Made by a program: the position numbers and the translations under genes. A stretch of DNA of 40,290 bases, from assembly GCA_019746355.1 (NCBI GenBank), contig JAIESC010000077.1, forward strand, positions 1 to 40,290, read 5' to 3'. Positions 17,261 through 24,559 of this stretch are shown in pieces. The stretch comes from Xanthobacteraceae bacterium (GTDB taxonomy: Bacteria > Pseudomonadota > Alphaproteobacteria > Rhizobiales > Xanthobacteraceae). The notes beneath the pieces are model-generated. The model was not told the origin of the DNA, ran no database searches, and saw only the letters and a program-made list of their open reading frames with translations. The first letter of the stretch is position 1. Every line of letters begins with the position of its first letter.

Positions 17261-17539
17261 ATGGGCATCAAAGAAGACCGGAACACAGTGTTGTGGGCTC
17301 TCGTGGTGGCCGTCTATCAACTGGAGCGGCTCAACGACGAGTCCGCAACCGGCGAGCTTGCCAACATGCGCAGGCTGTTGGCCGATTTCTCGCCCGAGAA
17401 GATCTCCCGCTCTTTCCTGAAGGCCGCGCTCGCATTCGATCCACCCGACACGCTTGAGCAGGCCCGCGCCCTCTACGAGCACTATGGCATCGAGCCCGAG
17501 GGATTGGAGAAGATGTATCCGGCCAGGAAGCCGCAGTAA
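17261..17539 (+). CDS. Small conserved-looking protein, paralogue 1
   Basis: A 92-residue soluble, probably all-helical protein of unknown function. It starts MGIKEDRNTVLWALVVAVYQL; GAGAG stands 4 nt before the ATG. It shares the pattern M-x-I-x(3-4)-NTVL-x-A, then MRR-x-L and a C-terminal G-I-x-E-x(1-2)-L with the gene 54 nt downstream, so the two are tandem paralogues. Like many tiny helical proteins of this group it has no signal peptide, Cys pair or DNA-binding signature. I do not recognise the family. Confidence 0.7.
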   Translation: MGIKEDRNTVLWALVVAVYQLERLNDESATGELANMRRLLADFSPEKISRSFLKAALAFDPPDTLEQARALYEHYGIEPEGLEKMYPARKPQ

Positions 17540-17593
17540 GCCTTCGAGGTTCCTTGAGGACTTCATTAAGCGATGCCTGTTTAGACTCTCATC

Positions 17594-17830
17594 ATGAGCA
17601 TTCGCGACAGCAACACCGTCCTCGAAGCCGTGACCACAGCAATCGTTGCCTTGGACAACGCTCCCGTGCCGCACGACATCGAGCATATGCGGCGATTTCT
17701 CTCGGAAAATTATCCCGCGCACACCGTCGCGATTTACCTGGCGCGAGCAACGATGCGCCTGCACCCCGCCCGTCCCGCCAAGGACGTGTGCGTTGAGTTC
17801 GGCATCACCGAGCCGAAGCTGGTCAAGTAG
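17594..17830 (+). CDS. Small conserved-looking protein, paralogue 2
   Basis: A 78-residue protein, MSIRDSNTVLEAVTTAIVAL at the start, aligned over its whole length with the upstream 92-residue protein: NTVL, MRRFL versus MRRLL, a central Y/F-x-A-x-A segment with P at the same place, and the terminal GITEPKLVK versus GIEPEGLEKM. Helical, soluble, function unknown. No clear Shine-Dalgarno sequence precedes the ATG (TAGACTCTCATC), unlike paralogue 1, so its translation may differ. Confidence 0.65.
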   Translation: MSIRDSNTVLEAVTTAIVALDNAPVPHDIEHMRRFLSENYPAHTVAIYLARATMRLHPARPAKDVCVEFGITEPKLVK

Positions 17831-17978
17831 TCACTATCGGAATGTTGGCCTGCTCAATCGGTTGAGCCCCGGCCAGGTCACTCCCGATCGTCAGCAAAAT
17901 GCTGCCGAGCTGGCGCGGCCGACATTGATCGCGCCTTGCGCGCCGACACCGCCGAAACGATCGAAACCCTAATCCCGT

Positions 17979-18953
17979 CTATTGCGGGATGGCGCCACCG
18001 GCGCGGATCGCAGCGCCCCACTTGTCCCATTCCGCCTTGACGAAGCCCGTGGCGTAAGCCGGGGTCCGCCGCTCCGGCGCCACCAGCGTCGCCGCGAGCG
18101 CATCGAGCTGGTCGCGCAAGCCCGCGCCCTCCATGGCGGCTGTGGCTGCGGCGTTGAGCTTCGCCACGACCGGCGCCGGGGTGCCCTTCGGCGCAAACAG
18201 CGCGGTCCACGTGTAGGCCGCAACCGACGGCAGGCCGTTTTCCGCTGCGGTCGGCAGATCGGGCAGCACCGGCGAGCGCGTGCCGGAAAGATTGGCCAGC
18301 GCCTTGACGTTGCCGCCCTTGATGCTCTGCACCGCGGTCACCGCGATGTCGCAGATGATATCGAGACGGCCCGCGATCAGGTCCTGCATCGCCGGTCCGG
18401 TCCCGCGATACGGCACATGCTGGAACGGCACGCCCACCGCCTGCTCCAGCATCACGCAGCCGAGATGCGCCGCGGAGCCGACGCCCGCCGATCCGTAGTT
18501 CAGCTTTCCCGGATTGGCCTTGGCGTAGGCGACGAATTCCTCGAAGGTGTTCGCGGGCAGGTCCTTGCGCGCGATCAGGATCAGCGGGATTTCCGCCATC
18601 AGCGCGACCGGCTCGAAATCCTTGAGCGGATCGTAGAGCGGCTTGTCGCTGTAGAGCTGCGGGTTGGCATGCGTCGCGATCGTGCCGAGCAGTGTGGTGT
18701 AGCCGTCCGGCTCCGCGCGGACGACGCGCTGGCCGCCGAGCGTCCCGCCGCCGCCGCCGACGTTCTCGACCACCACCCTCTGGCCCAGCGAGGGCGACAT
18801 GCGCTCGGCCATGATACGCGCGAACACGTCGATCGGCCCGCCGGCCGCGGCCGCCACCACCATGCTGACCGGGCGCGAAGGATAGGCTTGCGCCTGCGCC
18901 GCGACAGGCACCACGATCAGGGCGGCGGCAACCAGCAAATTCAAGCGAAACAT
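17979..18953 (-). CDS. Bug family tripartite tricarboxylate transporter substrate-binding protein
   Basis: A 324-residue periplasmic receptor of the Bug/TctC family. The ATG at 18953 is fixed by AGGAG 8 nt upstream and a signal peptide starting MFRLNLLVAAALIVVPVAAQ; an in-frame start further upstream (18977) lacks both. Family blocks: YPSRPVSMVVAAAAGGPIDV, VVENVGGGGG, LNYGSAGVGSAAHL, VPYRGTGPAMQDLIAGRLD and VLPDLPTAAENG. Unlike the receptor at 8341 it has an ordinary Sec signal. It stands alone, divergent from recG by 100 nt; ligand unknown. Confidence 0.92.
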   Translation of the reverse strand: MFRLNLLVAAALIVVPVAAQAQAYPSRPVSMVVAAAAGGPIDVFARIMAERMSPSLGQRVVVENVGGGGGTLGGQRVVRAEPDGYTTLLGTIATHANPQLYSDKPLYDPLKDFEPVALMAEIPLILIARKDLPANTFEEFVAYAKANPGKLNYGSAGVGSAAHLGCVMLEQAVGVPFQHVPYRGTGPAMQDLIAGRLDIICDIAVTAVQSIKGGNVKALANLSGTRSPVLPDLPTAAENGLPSVAAYTWTALFAPKGTPAPVVAKLNAAATAAMEGAGLRDQLDALAATLVAPERRTPAYATGFVKAEWDKWGAAIRAGGAIPQ

Positions 18954-19053
18954 CAAAACGGCTCCTATTCTCTGCACCTGTCTAAGCGCACTTGTTGAAG
19001 CGCGTCAAAAACCCGTGCAGCTTGCATGACAAAGGGAGTGCAAAGGGACCGCC

Positions 19054-21156
19054 ATGCGCCCCTCAAGGCTCGATCCGCTGTTTGCCGCGCTGACGACGCT
19101 TCCGGGCATCGGCCCGAAGCTCGGCAAGCTTTATCAGCGGTTGTTCGGACGCGAGGATGCACCGGCCCGCGTGCTCGACCTGCTGTTGCACCTGCCGAGC
19201 AGCACGATCGACCGGCGTTCACGGCCCGACATTCGCGATGTGGTGCCGGGCAGCGTCGCGACGCTCGCCGTGACCGTGGACCGCCACCGGCCGCCGCCGC
19301 CGAACCGGCCGCGGCTGCCGTACCGGATCGAAACCTATGACGACAGCGGCACGCTGACAGTCACCTACTTCCACGCCAAGCGGGACTACCTCGAACAGCT
19401 CTTCCCGGTCGGCGAGCTGCGCTACGTGTCCGGCACCACCGCGCTCTACGACGGCATGCTGCAGATGGTGCATCCCGACCGCGTGGTGAGCGAGGCCGAT
19501 CTCGAAAAGCTGCCGATGGTCGAACCGGTCTATCCGCTGACCGAAGGGCTCACGCTGAATGTCGTCCGCAAGGCGGTCGACGCGGCGCTGACAAAAATCC
19601 CCCGGCTGCCGGAATGGCAGGATGACGCGTGGCTGGAGCGCAATGGTTTCCCCGCGTTTGCCGACGCACTCACCGCGCTGCATCGCCCCGCAGAGCCTGA
19701 AGGCGTGCTCCCGGAAAGCGCCGCCTGGTCGCGGCTTGCCTATGACGAATTCCTCGCCGGTCAGCTTGCGCTCGCTCTCGTCCGGGCGCACCAGCGCACC
19801 CTGCCCGGCCGCGGCAGCTCCGGCGAAGGCATCCTGCGCGCGAAAGTGATCAAGGCGTTGCCCTATGCGCTGACGCCGTCGCAGGGCCGCGCGGTCGACG
19901 ACATCGTCACCGACCTGGCCCGCCCGCAGCGCATGGTGCGGCTGCTGCAAGGCGACGTCGGCTCCGGCAAGACCGTGGTGGCGCTGCTTGCGGCGGCGAC
20001 CGTGATCGAGGCCGGGCGGCAGGCGGCGCTGATGGCGCCGACCGAGATTCTCGCGCGGCAGCATCTCGCCACCATTGCGCCGCTCGCCGAGAAGGCCGGC
20101 ATCCGCGTCGCGATCCTGACCGGCCGCGAGCGCGGCAAGGAGCGCGAGGAGATGCTCGGCCGGCTCGCCATCGGCGAGCTCGACTTCCTGGTGGGCACGC
20201 ACGCGCTGTTCCAGGATGACGTGGCGTTCCGCGATCTCGCGCTCGCCATCATCGACGAGCAGCACCGCTTCGGCGTGCACCAGCGGCTTGCGCTCGCCCG
20301 CAAGGGCGAGGCCGTCGACATGCTGGTGCTGACCGCGACGCCGATCCCGCGCACGCTGGTGCTCACTTACTTCGGCGACATGGAGATTTCCGAGCTGCGC
20401 GAGAAACCCGCCGGCCGCCAGCCGATCGACACCCGTACCGTGGCGCTCGCCCGCCTCAACGAGGTGGTCGCCGCGGTCGGCCGCGCGCTCGACGAAGGCA
20501 AGCGCGTCTACTGGGTCTGCCCGCTGGTCGAAGAATCCGAAGTGAGCGATCTCGCGGCCGCCGAGGAGCGTTTCGCCGCCCTGAAAAAGCATTTCGGTGC
20601 AAACGTTGGCATGGTCCACGGCCAGATGAAAGGCGCGGACAAGGACCGCGCGATGGTGCGCTTCGTCGCGGGCGAGACGAAGCTTCTGGTCGCGACCACG
20701 GTGATCGAGGTCGGCGTCGACGTGCCGGCGGCCACCGTCATGGTGATCGAGCACGCCGAGCGTTTCGGGCTCGCCCAACTGCACCAGCTGCGCGGCCGCA
20801 TCGGCCGCGGCAATGAGCGCTCGACCTGCCTGCTGCTCTACCGCGCGCCGTTGGGTGAAACCGCCAAAGCCCGCCTCGCCATCATGCGCGACACCGAGGA
20901 CGGCTTCCGCATCGCCGAGGAGGACCTGCGCCTGCGCGGCGAAGGCGACCTGCTCGGCACCCGCCAGAGCGGCATGCCGGGCTTCCGGGTCGCGCGCATC
21001 GAAGTTCACGCCAGGCTCCTGGCCGCGGCACGCGACGACGCAGCGCTGATCCTGTCGCGCGATCCCGCTCTGGCCACCCCGCGCGGCGAGGCGCTGCGGC
21101 ACCTGCTCTACCTGTTCGAGCGCGACGAGGCGATCCGGCTGCTGCGAGCGGGTTGA
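19054..21156 (+). CDS. recG: ATP-dependent DNA helicase RecG
   Basis: RecG (700 residues) remodels stalled replication forks and Holliday junctions. The N-terminal part holds a helix-hairpin-helix-like LTTLPGIGPKLGKLY and the OB-fold wedge (about 60-150). The helicase core has Walker A GDVGSGKT (300-307), the DEQH box (401-404), VLTATPIPRTL, and VIEVGVDVPAATVMVIEHAE; the C-terminal wedge/TRG block reads RGEGDLLGTRQSGMPGF. AGGGA stands 5 nt before the ATG at 19054. Length and motifs are complete. Neighbour sdhE-mfd lies 4.2 kb upstream on the opposite strand. Confidence 0.98.
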   Translation: MRPSRLDPLFAALTTLPGIGPKLGKLYQRLFGREDAPARVLDLLLHLPSSTIDRRSRPDIRDVVPGSVATLAVTVDRHRPPPPNRPRLPYRIETYDDSGTLTVTYFHAKRDYLEQLFPVGELRYVSGTTALYDGMLQMVHPDRVVSEADLEKLPMVEPVYPLTEGLTLNVVRKAVDAALTKIPRLPEWQDDAWLERNGFPAFADALTALHRPAEPEGVLPESAAWSRLAYDEFLAGQLALALVRAHQRTLPGRGSSGEGILRAKVIKALPYALTPSQGRAVDDIVTDLARPQRMVRLLQGDVGSGKTVVALLAAATVIEAGRQAALMAPTEILARQHLATIAPLAEKAGIRVAILTGRERGKEREEMLGRLAIGELDFLVGTHALFQDDVAFRDLALAIIDEQHRFGVHQRLALARKGEAVDMLVLTATPIPRTLVLTYFGDMEISELREKPAGRQPIDTRTVALARLNEVVAAVGRALDEGKRVYWVCPLVEESEVSDLAAAEERFAALKKHFGANVGMVHGQMKGADKDRAMVRFVAGETKLLVATTVIEVGVDVPAATVMVIEHAERFGLAQLHQLRGRIGRGNERSTCLLLYRAPLGETAKARLAIMRDTEDGFRIAEEDLRLRGEGDLLGTRQSGMPGFRVARIEVHARLLAAARDDAALILSRDPALATPRGEALRHLLYLFERDEAIRLLRAG

Positions 21157-21176
21157 GCGGGTCCGCGTTGTTCAAT

Positions 21177-21287
21177 CTATTCAATCCGGAAAAGGATCGC
21201 TTCGTAGTCCCGCGCGCCGTGCAGGATGTGAATCACCACCACCTGGTGGGGCTCAACCCTATAAAGACGAGATAATTTCGGTGTACC
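21177..21287 (-). pseudogene. C-terminal fragment of a RelE/ParE-type toxin
   Basis: The minus strand ends with KLSRLYRVEPHQVVVIHILH followed by GARDYEAILF and a stop. This matches the last strands and the HGARD-x-E-x-LL tail of ParE/RelE-family toxins. The N-terminal half is missing: upstream of about 21287 the frame runs into antisense of a LuxR fragment. No antitoxin gene is next to it. A dead remnant 20 nt after recG. Confidence 0.65.
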
Positions 21288-21309
21288 GCGCGCGATCGGG
21301 GGGCGAGCC

Positions 21310-21564
21310 GTGCAGCGGGCGACGCTCGGCACGCCGCCCCGCCCCGAGGCGATGGCCAAGACCGACCAGCTCAAGCCCACCGAGCTGCGCGTGCTGCTCG
21401 CGATCGCTGAGGTCGGCGGCGCGCCCGAAGTGGCCGACGCCCTCGGCATCGGCGAGGCGACCGTGAAATTTCACCTGAAACGCCTGTTCGCCAAGACCGG
21501 CGCCAGACGCCAGGCTGATCTGGTCAAGCTGGTCGCGGGCTTGGTGAGCCCGCTCGCGCAGGGC
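21310..21564 (+). pseudogene. LuxR-type HTH regulator, C-terminal remnant
   Basis: From about 21352 the frame encodes a LuxR/GerE helix-turn-helix: LKPTELRVLLAIAEVGG, ADALGIGEATVKFHLKRLFA, KTGARRQADLVKLVAG. The last block is typical of Bradyrhizobium-type LuxR regulators in which it closes a protein of about 350 residues. Here the sensory N-terminus is absent and the original stop is lost; the frame runs on to 21954 through a neighbouring lipoprotein gene in another frame. It lies head-to-head with the ParE fragment, so a rearrangement joint sits near 21290. Confidence 0.65.
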
Positions 21565-21829
21565 CGCGGTTCGGACCCTCGCCCGAATCGCGGTCTCTCC
21601 CGCAGCAAGCTGCCGGGCCAAAACGGCACCGCAAACGTATCATTTGACAGGCGGATTTCGGCTGGCGGACCAAATGGTTCGGCCGGTCCGGGCGCCGCCG
21701 CTGAATCCCGTGAACAGCGCCCCGAATTCATGTGGCATGTGCCTTTTCAACACTTGCGCGAGCATTGGCGATATGGATGGTGTGGACCCTGGGGGCCACG
21801 AAGGGTCCGCAAAGAACAGGGGGAGCTTC

Positions 21830-21937
21830 ATGAAGAAGATCGCATTGGCATTGGCTTTGGTGGTTGCAGGCTTGAGCCTCGGTGGTTGCTTTGTCGGCAA
21901 GGGCAAGGCGCCGGCTCCGGTCGTCACCAAGGGCTGA
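21830..21937 (+). CDS. Tiny lipoprotein (35 aa)
   Basis: A strong ribosome binding site (GGGGGAG, 5 nt spacing) drives an ATG at 21830. The 35-residue product has a basic start (MKKIALALALVVAGLSLGGC) with a perfect lipobox LGGC, leaving a mature peptide of only 16 residues (CFVGKGKAPAPVVTKG). This format of very small membrane-anchored lipoproteins is frequent in Hyphomicrobiales; function unknown. A 10-bp hairpin follows 24 nt after the stop, so it is probably a single-gene transcript. Confidence 0.8.
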   Translation: MKKIALALALVVAGLSLGGCFVGKGKAPAPVVTKG

Positions 21938-21961
21938 TGATCCTGACTGACTAAAGGGTCT

Positions 21962-21985
21962 GGAGGGCCGCTCCGGCGGCCCTCC
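21962..21985 (+). terminator. Hairpin terminator after the tiny lipoprotein gene
   Basis: A perfect 10-bp stem, GGAGGGCCGC (21962-21971), loop TCCG, GCGGCCCTCC (21976-21985). The following CGCCTCTCC has few T residues, so it may be a Rho-assisted or transcript-stabilising hairpin rather than a classic intrinsic terminator. Confidence 0.55.
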
Positions 21986-22025
21986 CGCCTCTCCACGCCC
22001 GGTTTGTCAACGCGGCGGCCACGCC

Positions 22026-22763
22026 ATGCGCACATACGAAGCAGTGGAAGGCCAAGCTCCCGTTCGGGAGCGAGCGCTCCGTCGCCGATTGGCGACAACG
22101 ATCGCCGCGCTGGTTTTGACGACCGGCTTTTTTGTTGCTCCAGCGGCGTCACAAGCGTCCGACCCGGCAGCACCGGCCGCCGCAGCGCCGGCCAAACCCG
22201 CGCCAGCCGTTCGCCAGAACGTTCGCGCCGCCGGCTATTACGTCGAGTTTCGCACAGCCCGGATCGGCCTTTACGGCCACAGCTACGCCGCCTATGGCCG
22301 CCTCGACGGTCGCGGTAATCCGGCGAGCGCCGAATATGCCGACCTGCACCCGATGGGAAATTACGGCATGATGGCGCTCGGCCACTTCGTTCCGGTCCCC
22401 GCAAACATGGTGTGGAATCCGGAGGTGCTGACGCTGCCGATCGCCCACCGCTACCGGCGCAACCTCACGGCCGAGCAATACAAGAACCTGACGGCGACGG
22501 TCGAACGCCTGCGGGCGGCCAACACGCGCTACTGGAACGCCGTCACGAACAACTGCAATCACTTCATCGGCGAACTGGCGCAGTCGGTCGGGCTGAAGGT
22601 GCCGATGCAATTTCACCTTTCGTATGGATTCGTCGAGGACCTGCGGGTGATCAACGAAACAAACCCGCCCGCCGCGGAGACGGAACGGCGGTCGCCACGC
22701 CGGACCGCCAATGCTTCGGCACCGCCGCCCGCCACGTCGGGAAGCGCAACGCCGCGCCAGTAG
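22026..22763 (+). CDS. Secreted protein with candidate papain-like (NlpC/LRAT/PPPDE-type) active site
   Basis: A 245-residue exported protein: signal segment about 20-44 (TTIAALVLTTGFFVAPAASQ, then AS), an Ala/Pro linker (45-65), a folded domain (70-212) and a Ser/Pro/Arg-rich tail. In the domain, GLYGHSYAAYG (H85) and TNNCNHFIGEL (C177, H179) resemble the His...Cys order of circularly permuted papain-fold proteins, where LRAT has NCEHF and PPPDE/DeSI have NNCNxF. It could be a peptidase, amidase or acyltransferase in the cell envelope. This assignment is inference from motifs only. The ribosome binding site is weak. Confidence 0.7.
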   Translation: MRTYEAVEGQAPVRERALRRRLATTIAALVLTTGFFVAPAASQASDPAAPAAAAPAKPAPAVRQNVRAAGYYVEFRTARIGLYGHSYAAYGRLDGRGNPASAEYADLHPMGNYGMMALGHFVPVPANMVWNPEVLTLPIAHRYRRNLTAEQYKNLTATVERLRAANTRYWNAVTNNCNHFIGELAQSVGLKVPMQFHLSYGFVEDLRVINETNPPAAETERRSPRRTANASAPPPATSGSATPRQ

Positions 22764-23106
22764 ATCGCGTCAGCCGCGAAGACACGCGTCGCGGCGCGAG
22801 CGCCGTCCGCGCGTGCATCAGCCGCGACGGCGATGGATCGTCAGCGTAACGCGGAGGTCTGCCCGACCGAGCCCGTTCCTGGTGCGCAGCGGCTGGGTGC
22901 GATCGAGCTAGACCACCCCCGGCACGTCGGGCACAGTGGAGACCATCACCGACACGGTGATGTCGGGGTCCCACCGGCAAATCGGCGCTGTTCGGCACGC
23001 AGGCCAAAGCGCGGATGGATCCGGACCTAGGATATAGCGCCTTGAACCTGCTCGCCGGGTGGAACGACAAAGCATCAGGCGGCAGTGGGGCATGAGGAGA
23101 GACCAC
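22764..23106. other. Intergenic region, no gene recognised
   Basis: About 340 nt. Short frames on both strands are Arg-rich shadows. No hairpin with T-run, tRNA or known motif was seen; GGAG lies at its end as part of the next start region (GAGGAGAGACCAC). Confidence 0.35.
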
Positions 23107-23325
23107 ATGACACGGCTTGCACCCGCTGCGCTGCTGGCACTGGTCGCCTTGATCGCGCCGGGCGTGGCTCAGGCGCAAGGCGCCTGCCCGGATGGCCGCA
23201 CCGCCAGCGGCAATGCATCAATCCGCAGTTTGCGGAAGACCGGCGTGTGGACCGAAAAGTTCGCCTTTCTGCAACCTGCCCCCTCTGGCCGGCCGCTGCC
23301 GGTGCTAGACGCGAAGCGGAGGTGA
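23107..23325 (+). pseudogene. Small secreted Cys-containing protein, probably frameshifted
   Basis: The ATG at 23107 has GGAGAG upstream and starts a clear signal peptide (MTRLAPAALLALVALIAPGV, AQAQG) followed by ACPDGRTASG. In the same frame the next residues (NASIRSLRKTG) look unrelated, whereas the +2 frame directly continues with QCINPQFAED. Small Bradyrhizobium-type exported proteins typically show CPDGRTASGxCVNPxLA, so loss of one nucleotide near 23212 (GGC-AATGC, expected GGC-CAA-TGC) probably broke the gene. As read, the product is 72 aa. Function unknown. Confidence 0.5.
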
Positions 23326-23788
23326 TGACTGTCGAAATCCGCTGCATTGCCATCCAAAATCGCGGTGGAAAAGTCCGCTCACGCCTCTAATACCGCTTTG
23401 ATAGCGTCGATGCGACGGCACATCGGCGTTGCTTGCAGCGTTCGGCGGCCACCTGTGTAACCAAAGCGGGCCGAGCTCCGAAGAAATGCAGGACGGAAAC
23501 AAAAAAGAGACGGAACTGCGGATGATCGCAAGGCTCAACGATGCGCGTGAAGCGGAACATTCAGGGCGAACTAAAGGCTCCCGGCGATAGCGGCTCATGG
23601 CGGTCTGCCAATATTGCTTTTCGCGTCAATCGGCAGCCGCGGCGGGTTTGAATACGTGCCCATTAAGGCTGCCGCGTCTGCTTGTTCGACCCGGTGAGAC
23701 GCGGCCAAGCTGGTAACCGAATTCCGCAAAATGTGTACATGTCACTCGGCTGCAGCCAACGAAATGGAAGACTTGGTAGACTAGCTAG
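23326..23788. other. Intergenic region before the copper cluster
   Basis: About 460 nt with visibly lower G+C and no credible frame on either strand. It should contain the promoter of the copper-defence operon. I could not recognise a CueR, CopY or CopR operator with confidence. Confidence 0.35.
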
Positions 23789-24199
23789 ATGCTGAGTTCG
23801 GTCACGAGAAAAATGAGTGTATGGGCAGCGGTCGTCCTGATCGCCGTTTACGCAGTTTCTCTTCTCGCGCCGACGGCCGCCGTGGCGTTTAGCTACGCCG
23901 AAGCTCATTGCCTCACGAAAAACAACCACGGCACCGGCTATAGCCATGTGCATGAAGACGGGGTCATTCACACCCACGACGGTGGTGGTTCGCCGTCGAC
24001 CGATGCGCCGGATGGCGATGGGCACGCGAAGGCCAAAGGAAAGTACTGCGGACTTTTCTGCCTGCCCGCCCTAGCGGCCAGCGTGAATGACGACTCGGCG
24101 CCCGTAAGCCGCCCGCACGACGTTGTTTCGAGCTCCGGCGACGCGCTCGTTGGAGGAGTTTCCGCCCGCCTCTATAGGCCACCGGCTCTCGCAATTTGA
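23789..24199 (+). CDS. His-rich small exported protein of the copper cluster
   Basis: A 136-residue protein with an N-terminal membrane or signal segment (SVWAAVVLIAVYAVSLLAPT) and a His-rich middle (SHVHEDGVIHTHDGG, then GHAKAKG), followed by KYCGLFCLPALAA, a Cys-x3-Cys pair in a hydrophobic patch. This arrangement occurs in small proteins next to copper-resistance genes (DUF2946/CopL-like); metal binding is inferred from the His and Cys content. The ribosome binding site is weak (GACTAGCTAG before ATG). It is the first gene of a same-strand series running to 28025. Confidence 0.6.
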   Translation: MLSSVTRKMSVWAAVVLIAVYAVSLLAPTAAVAFSYAEAHCLTKNNHGTGYSHVHEDGVIHTHDGGGSPSTDAPDGDGHAKAKGKYCGLFCLPALAASVNDDSAPVSRPHDVVSSSGDALVGGVSARLYRPPALAI

Positions 24200-24264
24200 T
24201 CTGATTCAAGCGCGGCGGTTGCTCGCAACCTGCCGCCTGTTCAGTCGAATTGTGGGGAGTCGTT

Positions 24265-24552
24265 ATGCTGGTACTGCACACTGCGGTGCGTGCCGGGTCC
24301 ATGAAACGGACCGGGTCGGGCCGATGCGTCATCGCTAAAGTTTCTGTTCTGCTTGCCTTGGTCACGGCGGTCGGTGGGTGCACCGCCGCGCCGCGGTTGC
24401 ACGCGTTCGCGGACGATCCGGCGGACCCGTCAGCCCGGGTGCCCACCACGGGGTATAGGTCAACCATCGGCTCCTACACGAGCCTTCGTCCTGTCGAGCC
24501 ATCGTCGTGGCGCGAACAGAACGAGCGCGTCGCGCCCCGGCCGCGGCAGTAG
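24265..24552 (+). CDS. Small lipoprotein of the copper cluster
   Basis: A 95-residue protein: ATG at 24265 with GGGGAG 6 nt upstream; an in-frame ATG at 24301 (MKRTGSGR) would give a shorter, more usual lipoprotein signal. The hydrophobic stretch VSVLLALVTAVGGC ends in lipobox VGGC. The short mature part (DPADPSARVPTTGYRS, RPVEPSSWREQNERVAP) resembles small proteins found between copper genes. It ends 7 nt before the TolC-like start, so the two are co-translated. Function unknown. Confidence 0.65.
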   Translation: MLVLHTAVRAGSMKRTGSGRCVIAKVSVLLALVTAVGGCTAAPRLHAFADDPADPSARVPTTGYRSTIGSYTSLRPVEPSSWREQNERVAPRPRQ

Positions 24553-24559
24553 GTGCAGC

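Noticed and set aside
16674..17420. Plus-strand frame upstream of the first small paralogue that includes MKTATRKTRPAEQ
   Set aside because: No ribosome binding site, no domain, and it runs into the small paralogue gene in a different frame.
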